In this document: positions 10,411-19,413 of the stretch, piece after piece | Layout of the letters: each line of letters opens with the position of its first letter | How positions within the stretch are numbered: the first letter of the stretch is position 1 | DNA from: Bacteroidota bacterium | Lineage (GTDB): Bacteria; Bacteroidota; Bacteroidia; Bacteroidales; FEN-979 | Assembly (NCBI GenBank): GCA_026391835.1 | Contig: JAPLDF010000025.1 | Span: 1 to 64,000 of the forward strand | Direction of reading: 5' to 3' | Length of the DNA stretch: 64,000 nucleotides | The notes under the pieces: generated by a model | What the model saw: the letters and a program-made list of their open reading frames with translations, nothing else | The model's database searches: none | Told to the model about the DNA's origin: nothing | Translations under genes and position numbers: made by a program

Positions 10411-10558
10411 TAAAACTCCTTTGGTCTGAAGTAATAGCCGCACGATTTTTTTGATTCTTTTTTAAATAAAGCGTGATGCTTATGTTTCCCTTAAGGGTGT
10501 GCGCCATCTCTGCTTTTAAAACTGTCTGAATTTCTGTATTTTAACTTCATATACTATC

Positions 10559-12562
10559 ATGAACTACCACGACAAAACCAAGGAAGATCTTATCGTTGAG
10601 TTGGAGGAATTGAAGCGTTCGCATTTGGACTTAAAGGCTTCAGCAGAAACGTATCTCCTTGATCTCAGGCTGGCTGAGAAGGCTTTACAGGAAAGTGAAG
10701 AACGGGTCAGGGTATTGTTTGAAGGTGCGCCTGATGCCATTATTTTAGCTGATACCGAAAGTGGTATAATTTCTGACGCCAACAGGTCAGCCTGTCTCCT
10801 TACAGGCAGAAAGCTGGAGGAGATCGTAGGAATGCACCATGAAAAATTATACCCGGTTAATGGACGGGATTATTCAGCCGCCAGGTTTAACATTCATATT
10901 CATGAATCCCTCGTTGCAGAAAAAGCATCTCTCGTCGAACATGTCGTGTCGCGTCCGGATGGAACCCGGATACCGGTTGAAATCCTGGCACAGGTCATCA
11001 AGCTTAAGGATCAGAGAGTTTTAATGGGTACTTTCCGCGACATCAGCGGGCGCAAACATGCGGAAGCAATATTCAGGGATATCATTGAAAAAAATCCGAT
11101 GTCGATTCAAATCCTCGACATGGAGGGGTATACCGTTCAAACAAATTCCGCACACACAAAGCTCTTTGGCGCTAAAACCCCGCAAGACTATTCGATTTTT
11201 AAGGATGCCCAATTGTTGAAACAAGGAATGGGCGTATTGTTTGACCAGATTAAAAACGGGGAAGTTGTGTACTTCCCCGATTCCTATTTCAATGTACATG
11301 ATGTCGACCCTTCATTTCCCAACGTTTCAACCTGGATAAAAGCGATCGGGTTCACATTGAATGACAGTTTCGGGAAGCCTGAGCGCATTGTTTTAATGCA
11401 TGAAAACATTACCGGGAGAAAGCTTGCCGAAGCAATGTTCCAGGATATCATCGATAAAAACCCGATGTCGATTCAAATTGTAGACAAAGATGGAATTACG
11501 CTTCTCGGCAACCCTGCATATACCCTTCTTTTCGGATCGGTTCCTCCTCCGGACTTTTCAATCTTTGATGATCTTCAGCAGAAAAGCCCTGAGCTGCAGA
11601 AATTAATACTGCGTGCGAAAAGTGGTGAAATTGTGCATCTTCCCGATTTGTACTTCAATACCAGGGATGTTTCCCCTGAACTTCCGGATGTTCCACTCTG
11701 GATACGTGCAATTATTTTTCCTTTGAATGACAGCAGTGGAAAGCCCGAGCGTTTTGTTCTGATGCATGAAAATATCACCGAACGCAAACTGGCGGAAAAC
11801 GAGATCATGAAGCTGAATGAATCCCTTGAACTTCGTGTGGCCGAAAGAACCAGCCAGCTTGACGCCATCAACAGGGAACTCGCGTTTCACCTCAGTGAAG
11901 TTGAGCAGTTTACCTACATTGCCTCCCATGACCTGCAGGAGCCGTTGCGAACGCTCACAACCTATACCCAGCTTATCAATGAGGAATATGCCGGGAAACT
12001 GGATGCCGACGGGAACAAATACATCGAGTTCATTTCCGGCTCGGCGAGCCGGATGAGGGCCCTGGTAACGGCGCTTCTCGAATATTCCCTGTTGGGCAAA
12101 GAGGCCGTGCTGGCCTCGGTTGACTGCAACCAGGTTATTGGTGAAGTCCTTGCAGATATGGCAGATTCTATCGCAAGAAGCAATGCATGCATCCGCTTTG
12201 AGAAACTCCCGGTTTTAAACTGCTATGAAACAGAATTAAGACAATTATTCCAGAACCTTATCAACAATGCGGTTAAATTCCGGAAAAAGGAGGTTCACCC
12301 GAAAATCAACATTTCAGCTGAATATCTGTTGAATGCATGGCGCTTTTCCGTTGAGGACAATGGCATTGGCATCGCGGAAAAAGATAAAGAGAAGATTTTC
12401 ACCATCTTCAAACGGATGCACAACCGGAATGAATACGAGGGAACAGGCATCGGCCTGGCCCATTGCAAAAAAATAGTGGAAATGCATGGCGGAAAAATCT
12501 GGGTGGAATCCACCCCCGGAAAGGGGAGCAAGTTTATTTTTACCATCCCCAGGCGTGTATGA
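10559..12562 (+). CDS. multi-PAS sensor histidine kinase
   Basis: Three PAS-like segments, IASHDLQEPLRTLTTYTQ H-box, NLINNAVKF N-box, DNGIGIAEKDKEKIFTIFKRMH, GTGIGLAHCKKIVEMHGGKIWVES. Confidence 0.93.
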   Translation: MNYHDKTKEDLIVELEELKRSHLDLKASAETYLLDLRLAEKALQESEERVRVLFEGAPDAIILADTESGIISDANRSACLLTGRKLEEIVGMHHEKLYPVNGRDYSAARFNIHIHESLVAEKASLVEHVVSRPDGTRIPVEILAQVIKLKDQRVLMGTFRDISGRKHAEAIFRDIIEKNPMSIQILDMEGYTVQTNSAHTKLFGAKTPQDYSIFKDAQLLKQGMGVLFDQIKNGEVVYFPDSYFNVHDVDPSFPNVSTWIKAIGFTLNDSFGKPERIVLMHENITGRKLAEAMFQDIIDKNPMSIQIVDKDGITLLGNPAYTLLFGSVPPPDFSIFDDLQQKSPELQKLILRAKSGEIVHLPDLYFNTRDVSPELPDVPLWIRAIIFPLNDSSGKPERFVLMHENITERKLAENEIMKLNESLELRVAERTSQLDAINRELAFHLSEVEQFTYIASHDLQEPLRTLTTYTQLINEEYAGKLDADGNKYIEFISGSASRMRALVTALLEYSLLGKEAVLASVDCNQVIGEVLADMADSIARSNACIRFEKLPVLNCYETELRQLFQNLINNAVKFRKKEVHPKINISAEYLLNAWRFSVEDNGIGIAEKDKEKIFTIFKRMHNRNEYEGTGIGLAHCKKIVEMHGGKIWVESTPGKGSKFIFTIPRRV

Positions 12563-12634
12563 CGCCTGTTTACTGCAACCTCAACGTGGATTAAAATAGA
12601 TATTTTCATCCATTCCCGCTTCCGTCAACCACTT

Positions 12635-12706
12635 CATTGTATGCATTGGTTGCATTGTTTTCATTGTATGCATTGTTTTCATTGTATGCATTGCTTGCAT
12701 TCCCGT
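12635..12706. repeat. 9-bp tandem array (CATTGnnnn, 8 units)
   Basis: CATTGTATG CATTGGTTG CATTGTTTT CATTGTATG CATTGTTTT CATTGTATG CATTGCTTG CATTCCCG. Confidence 0.9.
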
Positions 12707-12721
12707 AAATCAGTACCTTTG
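12695..12721 (+). promoter_or_regulatory. putative ferritin promoter (-33 TTG in repeat tail, -7 TACCTTTG)
   Basis: TTG at 12695, TACCTTTG at 12714-12721, 19-bp spacing, 23 bp before the ATG. Confidence 0.65.
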
Positions 12722-12743
12722 TTTCAATTAAACCAACAGTCAT

Positions 12744-13283
12744 ATGATCAGCAAAAACGTAGAAAAAGCAATAAACGAGCAGATCAAACGCGAAGAACAC
12801 TCTTCACGCATATACCTGTCAATGGCCTCCTGGGCCGAACGGAACGGCTATCCCGGCGCAGCCAACTGGCTGTATGTCCAAACCGAGGAAGAACGGATCC
12901 ATATGCTTAAACTGGTTCATTACATCAACGACCGTGGCGGTACGGCCGTCATACCGGCACTGGATGCCCCGGATGCGACATTCAAATCGCTGCCCGATGT
13001 CTTTCAGCAGGTGCTGAAACACGAAGAGTACATATCTGCTTCGATCAACGACCTGTACGCTACCTGCACCAAGGAGAAGGATTTTACTTCGGCAAATTAC
13101 CTGCAATGGTACATTACGGAGCAGATCGAGGAGGAGAGCACCGTGCGCAGCATCCTGGATCAGATCAAACTTGCCGGAAGCGACAAGGGCGGCCAGTTCA
13201 TGATGGACAAGGAATTTGCGGCCATGGCCACGGCCAAGCGGGCTGCCATGGCAATCAGCGGCGGCGCTAACGCAGTAACTTAA
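12744..13283 (+). CDS. ferritin
   Basis: NEQIKREEHSSRIYLSMASWAERNGYPGAANWLYVQTEEERIHMLKLVHYINDRGG...QWYITEQIEEESTVRSILDQIKL. Confidence 0.96.
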   Translation: MISKNVEKAINEQIKREEHSSRIYLSMASWAERNGYPGAANWLYVQTEEERIHMLKLVHYINDRGGTAVIPALDAPDATFKSLPDVFQQVLKHEEYISASINDLYATCTKEKDFTSANYLQWYITEQIEEESTVRSILDQIKLAGSDKGGQFMMDKEFAAMATAKRAAMAISGGANAVT

Positions 13284-13821
13284 CCAGTTTGTTGTACCAG
13301 GTACGTCCGTACTTGCGGATCAATGCCCCTTCCAGGAACTGGTAAAGGGGTATTTTTTCGTTATGTCCCTTAATCAGTGCCTTCTGGCAGATGGGCCATT
13401 TGTGGTAGTTGAGCAAATCATTTACCGCGGTGGTTTTGATACGGATAGGGTAGAGGTTGCATGAGATGGGCTTGGCAAAAGGGATCTTCTTTTCCTGGAA
13501 AGCCTTTTCAATGGCACACCGGGCGATGCCATTCTCAAAGTAGACAAAAGCACACTCCTTCCCGTGAACCAGCGGGGTTACAAACTTTCCCTCCGCGTCA
13601 TAATCGAATACCCCGAGGTTCTCCACTTCTTCGATTCCCTCCTTCACCATAAAGGGCTTGATCTCATCGATATAATCTTCGAGCAGGGAGATCTCTTCCT
13701 CATCCAGCGGTGCACCGGCATCCCCCTCAACACAGCATGCGCCCTTGCACTTCTCCATATCGCAACAAAAAAAGACATCTTTTATGTCGTCAGAGATCAG
13801 GGTGTTTTCGAGGTAGATCAT
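13267..13821 (-). CDS. DUF3109 family protein
   Basis: CCDMEKCKGACCVEGDAGAPLDEEEISLLEDY; CAFVYFENGIARCAIEKAF; KPISCNLYPIRI. Confidence 0.88.
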   Translation of the reverse strand: MIYLENTLISDDIKDVFFCCDMEKCKGACCVEGDAGAPLDEEEISLLEDYIDEIKPFMVKEGIEEVENLGVFDYDAEGKFVTPLVHGKECAFVYFENGIARCAIEKAFQEKKIPFAKPISCNLYPIRIKTTAVNDLLNYHKWPICQKALIKGHNEKIPLYQFLEGALIRKYGRTWYNKLVKLLR

Positions 13822-13836
13822 GGTTGGTTAATTTAG

Positions 13837-13863
13837 GAATGCAAACAATGCAAACAATGCAGG
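13837..13863. repeat. 9-bp repeat (CATTGTTTG family, minus orientation) upstream of the DUF3109 gene
   Basis: GAATGCAAACAATGCAAACAATGCAGG = revcomp of CCTGCATTGTTTGCATTGTTTGCATTC. Confidence 0.85.
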
Positions 13864-14034
13864 TAAAACGAAGTTGTTAACAAGGGGTTTACTTTTTGGT
13901 TTTTGGCGGATTAAGCGAAAATTGAAATTGAAAGATAATGTTATCAAAGATAGAGGTTTTGCACTGGACATGGAAATAGTTTCCGTTTATCGATGCCGAA
14001 AAGTAAAAAACACATATTAAAAATAATCGATCGT

Positions 14035-14508
14035 ATGGCCAATACATATACACAAATTCACATCCAGGTAATATTTTCAGTGCAGTCTCGTGAGTGTATC
14101 ATAAGAAAAGCCTAGAAAAATGAACTTTACAAATATATAACGGGAATTATCCAGAACCATAATCATAAAATCATGGCAATTAATGGTATGCCTGATCATC
14201 TTCATGTGTTTTTTGGAATGAGGCCTACCCAGTCATTGTCCGGTTTGATGCAGGATATAAAGGGTGATTCTTCCCTTTGGATTAATAAAAAAGGATTTGT
14301 TCGAGGGCGATTTTCATGGCAGGAAGGATATGGAGCCTTTTCATACAGTAAATCGAATGTGGATAATGTCATTGACTACATTAAAAATCAGGATGTACAC
14401 CATCAAAAGAGAACATTTATTGAAGAGTATCATGATTTTTTGAAAAAATTCGGGATTGATTTTGACGAGCAATATATTTTTAAACCTGTAGAATGGGTTG
14501 AGGATTAA
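14035..14508 (+). pseudogene. IS200/RAYT-like Y1 transposase remnant with in-frame TAG at 14113-14115
   Basis: In-frame MANTYTQIHIQVIFSVQSRECIIRKA*KNELYKYITGIIQNHNHKIMAINGMPDHLHVFFGM; HxH motif (HLH), WQEGYGAFSYSKSNVDNVIDYIKNQDVHH. Confidence 0.85.
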
Positions 14509-14515
14509 GCAAATT

Positions 14516-14642
14516 TGTGCCTTTAGGCACCGGATGTGGGTAGAATATTGTGTAAGGATCTGCTTATTACGTCCCGGATGGGACGTAATATTCTAACTGC
14601 CAACCAATTTGCTACCCATATACAATCCCTGACGGGATTGAT
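14516..14642. repeat. REP-like palindrome cluster next to the RAYT-like remnant
   Basis: GTGCCTTTAGGCAC; ATTACGTCCCGGATGGGACGTAAT (perfect 10-bp stem); AATCCCTGACGGGATT; TAGAATATT/AATATTCTA outer arms. Confidence 0.8.
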
Positions 14643-14659
14643 GATAAATAAATTACACT

Positions 14660-14985
14660 TTATTTATATTTCCAGTTTCGTGTCTTCCCCTCCGCAGACC
14701 ATTCTACTGTTGTTGCTACTCTTTTTTTTCGGGTTGCCTCTGTTTTGGCTTCGTTGATCCACATGACATACTCCTTCCGCTGGGAATAGGAGAACTTGTC
14801 AAAAAACACCTGTGCCGCCAGGTTTTTACCGAGGGCTGCAAGGAGATCGTCGGGAACCACAAGTTCAGCTTTCTCTTTATCAGTAGGCTTTTTAGGAGTT
14901 ACCTTCACCCCCTGGTCATTCAGTTTCCTGGCTTCGCGAATTCAGCGGAAACCTCGATGTATTGGTCAATGCGTTTATCCTTCAT
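14660..14985 (-). pseudogene. YdeI/OmpD-associated family protein, internally deleted and frameshifted
   Basis: N-terminal MKDKRIDQYIEVSAEFAKP then out-of-frame EARKLNDQGVKVTPKKPTDKEKAELVVPDDLLAALGKN...WINEAKTEATRKKRVATTVEWSAEGKTRNWKYK. Confidence 0.8.
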
Positions 14986-16052
14986 GGCAGTTGGGATATC
15001 ATTTTCTTTGACGGTTTATACCGCCGCCAGAATTTAAATCTTGTGACGGAAGTTAAGTAAAAAAGCTGCCTGGCTCCGGGGATGCGAAGTAAATAATGGA
15101 AGATGCGGTAAGATATTACCATCACGGCAAAGGTAATGACCCAGCCGGTAAGTGTGACGCCGGTTTGCGCCCAGCCATTGTGCGCCGGGATGGTGATGAA
15201 CCCGGCCACCCATTGCCAGAACCAGGCCATAATGCCCATGTTGAGCAGGCACATGATGCCGATGATGTAGCCGTGGGCTGTTTCAATGGCGCGTTTTGGG
15301 CAGTCGTTCATGCAACGCATGCAGCTTTCGCAGCGGTATGACCAGAATGGACGGTTGTCAACCGTGAGGATCGCCTTTACGGGGCAGTTGTTGATGCAGA
15401 GGTCGCATTTGTCGCAGGCATCGGTTGCGTAAAAGGATTTGGCCAGGATAAACCGGCCGACAAAAAAATAACCGACGCTTACCGGGGATATCAGCAAATC
15501 CTGGATAATATCGCGGAACGCGGTATATACCTTTTTCCCGGAGAGAATCCTGTCGGCAAATTTCTCCGTGATGCCTTTGCAATGTGCATAAATCGATTCC
15601 ACCACCTTTCCCTTCAGGCCCGGGTGAAAGGAGATCCAGTTTGAGGGCAGGTCGATGGAACGAAGCCCTACGATCCGGTAGCCCTTCAGCAACAGCACCA
15701 GGGCTGAAAGCCAAAGCGCCAGGCCGCTCAGCCCGGGAAGATACCATTTTGACAACTTCATCCCCGCCCGGGTGTTCACCAGGAAGGCGCTGTTCCCGTT
15801 CGATCGCGGGAAACGGAAAATGAAATACATCATGGCCGGGGGATAGTTGAATCCATGGGTGGGGGAGACAAATCCCACCAGCGATCCCGGCGGTGGCGGA
15901 GCGATGTTTTTACGGTCGATCCTTGCGATATCGGTCGTTTCGGCCGGGATATTCTTCTCCTTTGCAACCTCCGCGAACCAATGGGCCACATTCCGGGCGT
16001 TGCCGGTGCCGGAAAAGAAATAGATCAGGAGTGCTTGTTCCATGAAGAACAA
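14982..16052 (-). CDS. EFR1-type protein: flavodoxin-like domain plus 2x[4Fe-4S] ferredoxin
   Basis: LLIYFFSGTGNARNVAHWFAEVA; CDKCDLCINNCPVKAI, CESCMRCMNDCPKRAIE; C-terminal TM segments. Confidence 0.88.
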   Translation of the reverse strand: MFFMEQALLIYFFSGTGNARNVAHWFAEVAKEKNIPAETTDIARIDRKNIAPPPPGSLVGFVSPTHGFNYPPAMMYFIFRFPRSNGNSAFLVNTRAGMKLSKWYLPGLSGLALWLSALVLLLKGYRIVGLRSIDLPSNWISFHPGLKGKVVESIYAHCKGITEKFADRILSGKKVYTAFRDIIQDLLISPVSVGYFFVGRFILAKSFYATDACDKCDLCINNCPVKAILTVDNRPFWSYRCESCMRCMNDCPKRAIETAHGYIIGIMCLLNMGIMAWFWQWVAGFITIPAHNGWAQTGVTLTGWVITFAVMVISYRIFHYLLRIPGARQLFYLTSVTRFKFWRRYKPSKKMISQLP

Positions 16053-16218
16053 AAGTAATTATTTTTTAGCGCACCAAAAATATCTTCCAGGGGCCGGTTT
16101 CCTGAACCTGGGTCAGGGTTGATTTCATTTACTGGGTCATTGAACTGAAAACATTATTTACTTATGATCAACAGAGTAACCAGTAATTGAGTATATTTGG
16201 AATCCAAATTGATCAATA

Positions 16219-17409
16219 ATGAATATTTTATATGAAATTTCTGCCAGGCTGCAGGAAGCGGTAAAGGTTGACTTTATTAGAAAAATCATTGATAAATTTG
16301 ATGAACCCGACCGGCTGATTGGGATCAAAGGACCAAGGGGTGTCGGCAAAACGACGCTACTGCTTCAATATTTGAAGTTGCACCAACATGATAATAAGAT
16401 CCTTTATATTTCGCTGGATGATCTTTATTTCACAGAAAATTCTTTTCTTGAAACGGCAGATGCTTTTATAAAAAATGGCGGCAATATTTTGTTGGTCGAT
16501 GAGGTCCATCACTATGAAAATTGGGCAAAAGAACTAAAAAATGCCTACGACAGGTATCCGGAATTAAAAATTATATTCACCGGCTCGTCGATGTTGCGTA
16601 TTGAATCGTCGCGGGGTGATCTTTCTCGTCGTGCAGTGATTTATTTTATGCAGGGGCTATCTTTGCGCGAATATATATGTTATACCGGGGGGCCTGAATT
16701 TCCGGTTTTTACCCTTCCACAGATTATGCAGGATCATCAGCACCTGGCTGAAATGGTATGGACCAGGATCAGGCCCATACAAAAGTTCAATGAATACCTT
16801 CAGCATGGCTGTTTTCCATTTGCATCCGAAAACATGGCTACCTATCCGTTGCGGCTGAAAGAAATTGTAAATGTTATACTGGAAGCAGACCTTCCTTACA
16901 TGGCAGAAATTGATTATTCGAAAATAGATAAAATAAAACAACTTTTATACATTATAAGCCGGAGTGTTCCGTTCAAACCCAATATAATCAAACTGGCCGA
17001 ACGCATCGGGATTGCACGTAATACCCTGAAAAACTATCTGCATTACCTTTCTGATGCAGGTTTGATCCACCTGATCTATAGCAATTCAAAAGGAATAAGC
17101 ATGCTTACCAAACCAGAGAAAATTTACATGTCAAATCCCAACCTGCTTTTTGCACTTGGATCATCAGGAACAGAGAAGGGAAACCTAAGAGAAACCTTTT
17201 TTGTAAACCAATTATCCACCAGTCATACTGTGCAATACCCAAAACAAGGCGATTTCATGATTGATGACAAATATATTTTCGAAATAGGCGGGAAAAACAA
17301 GGACAATTCTCAGATTAAAGACATTGAGAATGCTTTTCTTGCGCTCGATGATCTCGAATCAGGTTCGCTCAATCGAATTCCGTTGTGGCTTTTTGGATTT
17401 TTATATTAA
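16219..17409 (+). CDS. ATPase, AAA_14 / DUF4143 family (second copy)
   Basis: GIKGPRGVGKTTLLLQYLKL, NILLVDEVHHYENW, FTGSSMLRIESSRGDLSRR. Confidence 0.92.
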   Translation: MNILYEISARLQEAVKVDFIRKIIDKFDEPDRLIGIKGPRGVGKTTLLLQYLKLHQHDNKILYISLDDLYFTENSFLETADAFIKNGGNILLVDEVHHYENWAKELKNAYDRYPELKIIFTGSSMLRIESSRGDLSRRAVIYFMQGLSLREYICYTGGPEFPVFTLPQIMQDHQHLAEMVWTRIRPIQKFNEYLQHGCFPFASENMATYPLRLKEIVNVILEADLPYMAEIDYSKIDKIKQLLYIISRSVPFKPNIIKLAERIGIARNTLKNYLHYLSDAGLIHLIYSNSKGISMLTKPEKIYMSNPNLLFALGSSGTEKGNLRETFFVNQLSTSHTVQYPKQGDFMIDDKYIFEIGGKNKDNSQIKDIENAFLALDDLESGSLNRIPLWLFGFLY

Positions 17410-17443
17410 ATACCGGTACCAGAAAAATACAAATCTGCTTCGC

Positions 17444-19237
17444 ATGAGAACCCACTTTGTCCTGGTTTTAGTAACCATTTTGTTGATGAATTCCTGTTCC
17501 GGACCAGTATCGCGCAGGGATACAGCATGGACTGCCGACACTGCGGCCGTCAACAGGATGAATGACAAGATTTCCCTTCGTGAAATCACAAATCCTGATA
17601 GCGCAATGAACGTAGTTCTTCGTGCAACGGCATTGGCGAGGAAGATCGACTATCCCGCCGGATTGGCCTGGGCATTGTTTGAACATGGAAACCTGCTGTA
17701 CCAGGAAAACAGGTACAATGAGGCGATTGAAAAATACACGGCGGTGTTGAAAATGGCAAAGCAGATGCACATGACGTTGCTTTCTGCCGACTGCCTGGAG
17801 CGCATGGCCAGTGTACACCTTGCAACAGATGATCCGTCCCTGGCGCTTAAATTATACTATGATGCCCTGGTGCTCTATGAAAAGATCCCCGACAGCCTGG
17901 GCATTGCCAAAGTATACAACATCCTGGGGATCTATAAAACCGACACGAAAGAATATGACTCTGCAAAGGTTTACTTCGGGAAGGCGATTGCCATCAATGA
18001 ACACAAAAACCAGCAGTATCCCCTGATTGAAAACCGGGGAAACCTGGCCTGGATGCATGAAAAAATGGGGGATTTTAAAAAGGCGGAACAGATCTTCAAC
18101 GAAATAGTGGTTGAACTTACCGGTATGAAAGACAGCCTGAGCCTGCCGACGACCTATTTTAACCTGGCCACGCTGTACCAGGAGAAAAAGAAGTTCGACA
18201 CCACCCTCATATTCCTTGATAAAGCGTTGCGCATTGCAGAACCGGTGAAAGATACAATTCTTCTGTCCTCGCTGTACGGGAACAAAGGGGAGATTTTCTT
18301 TAAAATGGGGAAATATGATTCTGCTTCATGGTATTTAAAAAAATCGATAACATGTTCCGGGGCGATTGACGATGTTGAAACGGAGGCCCAGGCACTATCC
18401 TGGCTACTCAAGGTTGATTCGGTTACCGGGGATTTTAAAAAAGCCTTTGAGACCGGTAAAAGAATATTCGTATTAAATGATTCCGGTTTTCACCGGAAAC
18501 TTCGGAGCGAATTGAAAACCTCTGAGTTGCGTTATGAGAATGAACATCGTAAGGTTGCCATGGAACTTCAGCGCCAGAGAATCGAAACGGCCGGCAGGGA
18601 ACGCAAATTATTCATGATATTGTTCATCCTTTCAATAGCTGCCGGAGCCCTTATTGGCCTGGTTCTTGTCCTTGAACGAAAAAACAACAGGAAAAACAAG
18701 CAGATCAACCAAAACAGCTTAATGATCAATGATCTTCGGGTTGATAAAATCCTGAAGAACCAGGAAGTCGATCGGCTGAAAATGGAACAGGTCGAAACAG
18801 AACTGAAAAGCAGGGAACGGGAACTGGTCTGCAATGCATTGATGATCGAACAAAAAAATGAGTTCCTGAACGATATCAATAAAAAAATCCAGGATTTATA
18901 TCTTGAGCAACCCGACGTTGCCAAGGCGAAAATTGTGAACGAACTCATCACCTCAATAAAATTGCAGCTGAATAAGTCGGGAGAGGCAGACCTGTTCAAC
19001 CAGCAATTTGCCGTTGTTCATGAGAAATTCTATGCTGACCTGAAAAAAGCTCACCCGGGGCTTACCAGGTCTGAGATTAAATTTTGTGCCTATTTGCGGC
19101 TGAATCTTTCCGGGACCCAAATCTCAAACAGCCTGAACGTCACACCCGAAGCCATTAAAAAGACCAGGTACCGGATAAGGAAAAAACTGAGTCTTTCCCC
19201 GGAATGTTCCCTTGAAGATTATATTTCGGGATTTTAA
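17444..19237 (+). CDS. TPR-repeat, single-TM lipoprotein-like regulator with C-terminal LuxR-like HTH
   Basis: MRTHFVLVLVTILLMNSCSG lipobox-like start; TPR motifs; TM LFMILFILSIAAGALIGLVLVL; coiled coil; TRSEIKFCAYLRLNLSGTQISNSLNVTPEAIKKTRYRIRKKL. Confidence 0.85.
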   Translation: MRTHFVLVLVTILLMNSCSGPVSRRDTAWTADTAAVNRMNDKISLREITNPDSAMNVVLRATALARKIDYPAGLAWALFEHGNLLYQENRYNEAIEKYTAVLKMAKQMHMTLLSADCLERMASVHLATDDPSLALKLYYDALVLYEKIPDSLGIAKVYNILGIYKTDTKEYDSAKVYFGKAIAINEHKNQQYPLIENRGNLAWMHEKMGDFKKAEQIFNEIVVELTGMKDSLSLPTTYFNLATLYQEKKKFDTTLIFLDKALRIAEPVKDTILLSSLYGNKGEIFFKMGKYDSASWYLKKSITCSGAIDDVETEAQALSWLLKVDSVTGDFKKAFETGKRIFVLNDSGFHRKLRSELKTSELRYENEHRKVAMELQRQRIETAGRERKLFMILFILSIAAGALIGLVLVLERKNNRKNKQINQNSLMINDLRVDKILKNQEVDRLKMEQVETELKSRERELVCNALMIEQKNEFLNDINKKIQDLYLEQPDVAKAKIVNELITSIKLQLNKSGEADLFNQQFAVVHEKFYADLKKAHPGLTRSEIKFCAYLRLNLSGTQISNSLNVTPEAIKKTRYRIRKKLSLSPECSLEDYISGF

Positions 19238-19413
19238 CTGATTTACGGCTGCCATATTTTTAGTTGTCCGCTTTTTGTCCCCCTGACAGCGGTATATTAT
19301 TACCTGAAAAAAAATATTTTTGCTTTTTGAAAACCGCCGCTTTGGGAGAAATCCCCGGGCAACAGTTATTTACTTTTTTATGTCGCGATAAATCGATGTA
19401 CCAAATTAAAAAA

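Noticed and set aside
12635-12706. CRISPR array
   Set aside because: Units are 9 bp with no spacers and no cas genes nearby; it is a short tandem repeat.
12606-12800. Minus-strand ORF encoding NAYNENNAYNENNATNAYNE repeats
   Set aside because: Produced by reading through the 9-bp tandem array and the ferritin promoter; better explained as non-coding repeat.
14660-14908. 82-aa ORF as a complete gene
   Set aside because: It is only the C-terminal half of a YdeI-family protein; the N-terminal start is present upstream in another frame, so it is called a pseudogene.
17324-17443. ORF-track start at 17324 for the TPR regulator
   Set aside because: Overlaps the end of the DUF4143 gene; ATG at 17444 gives a proper lipoprotein signal sequence.
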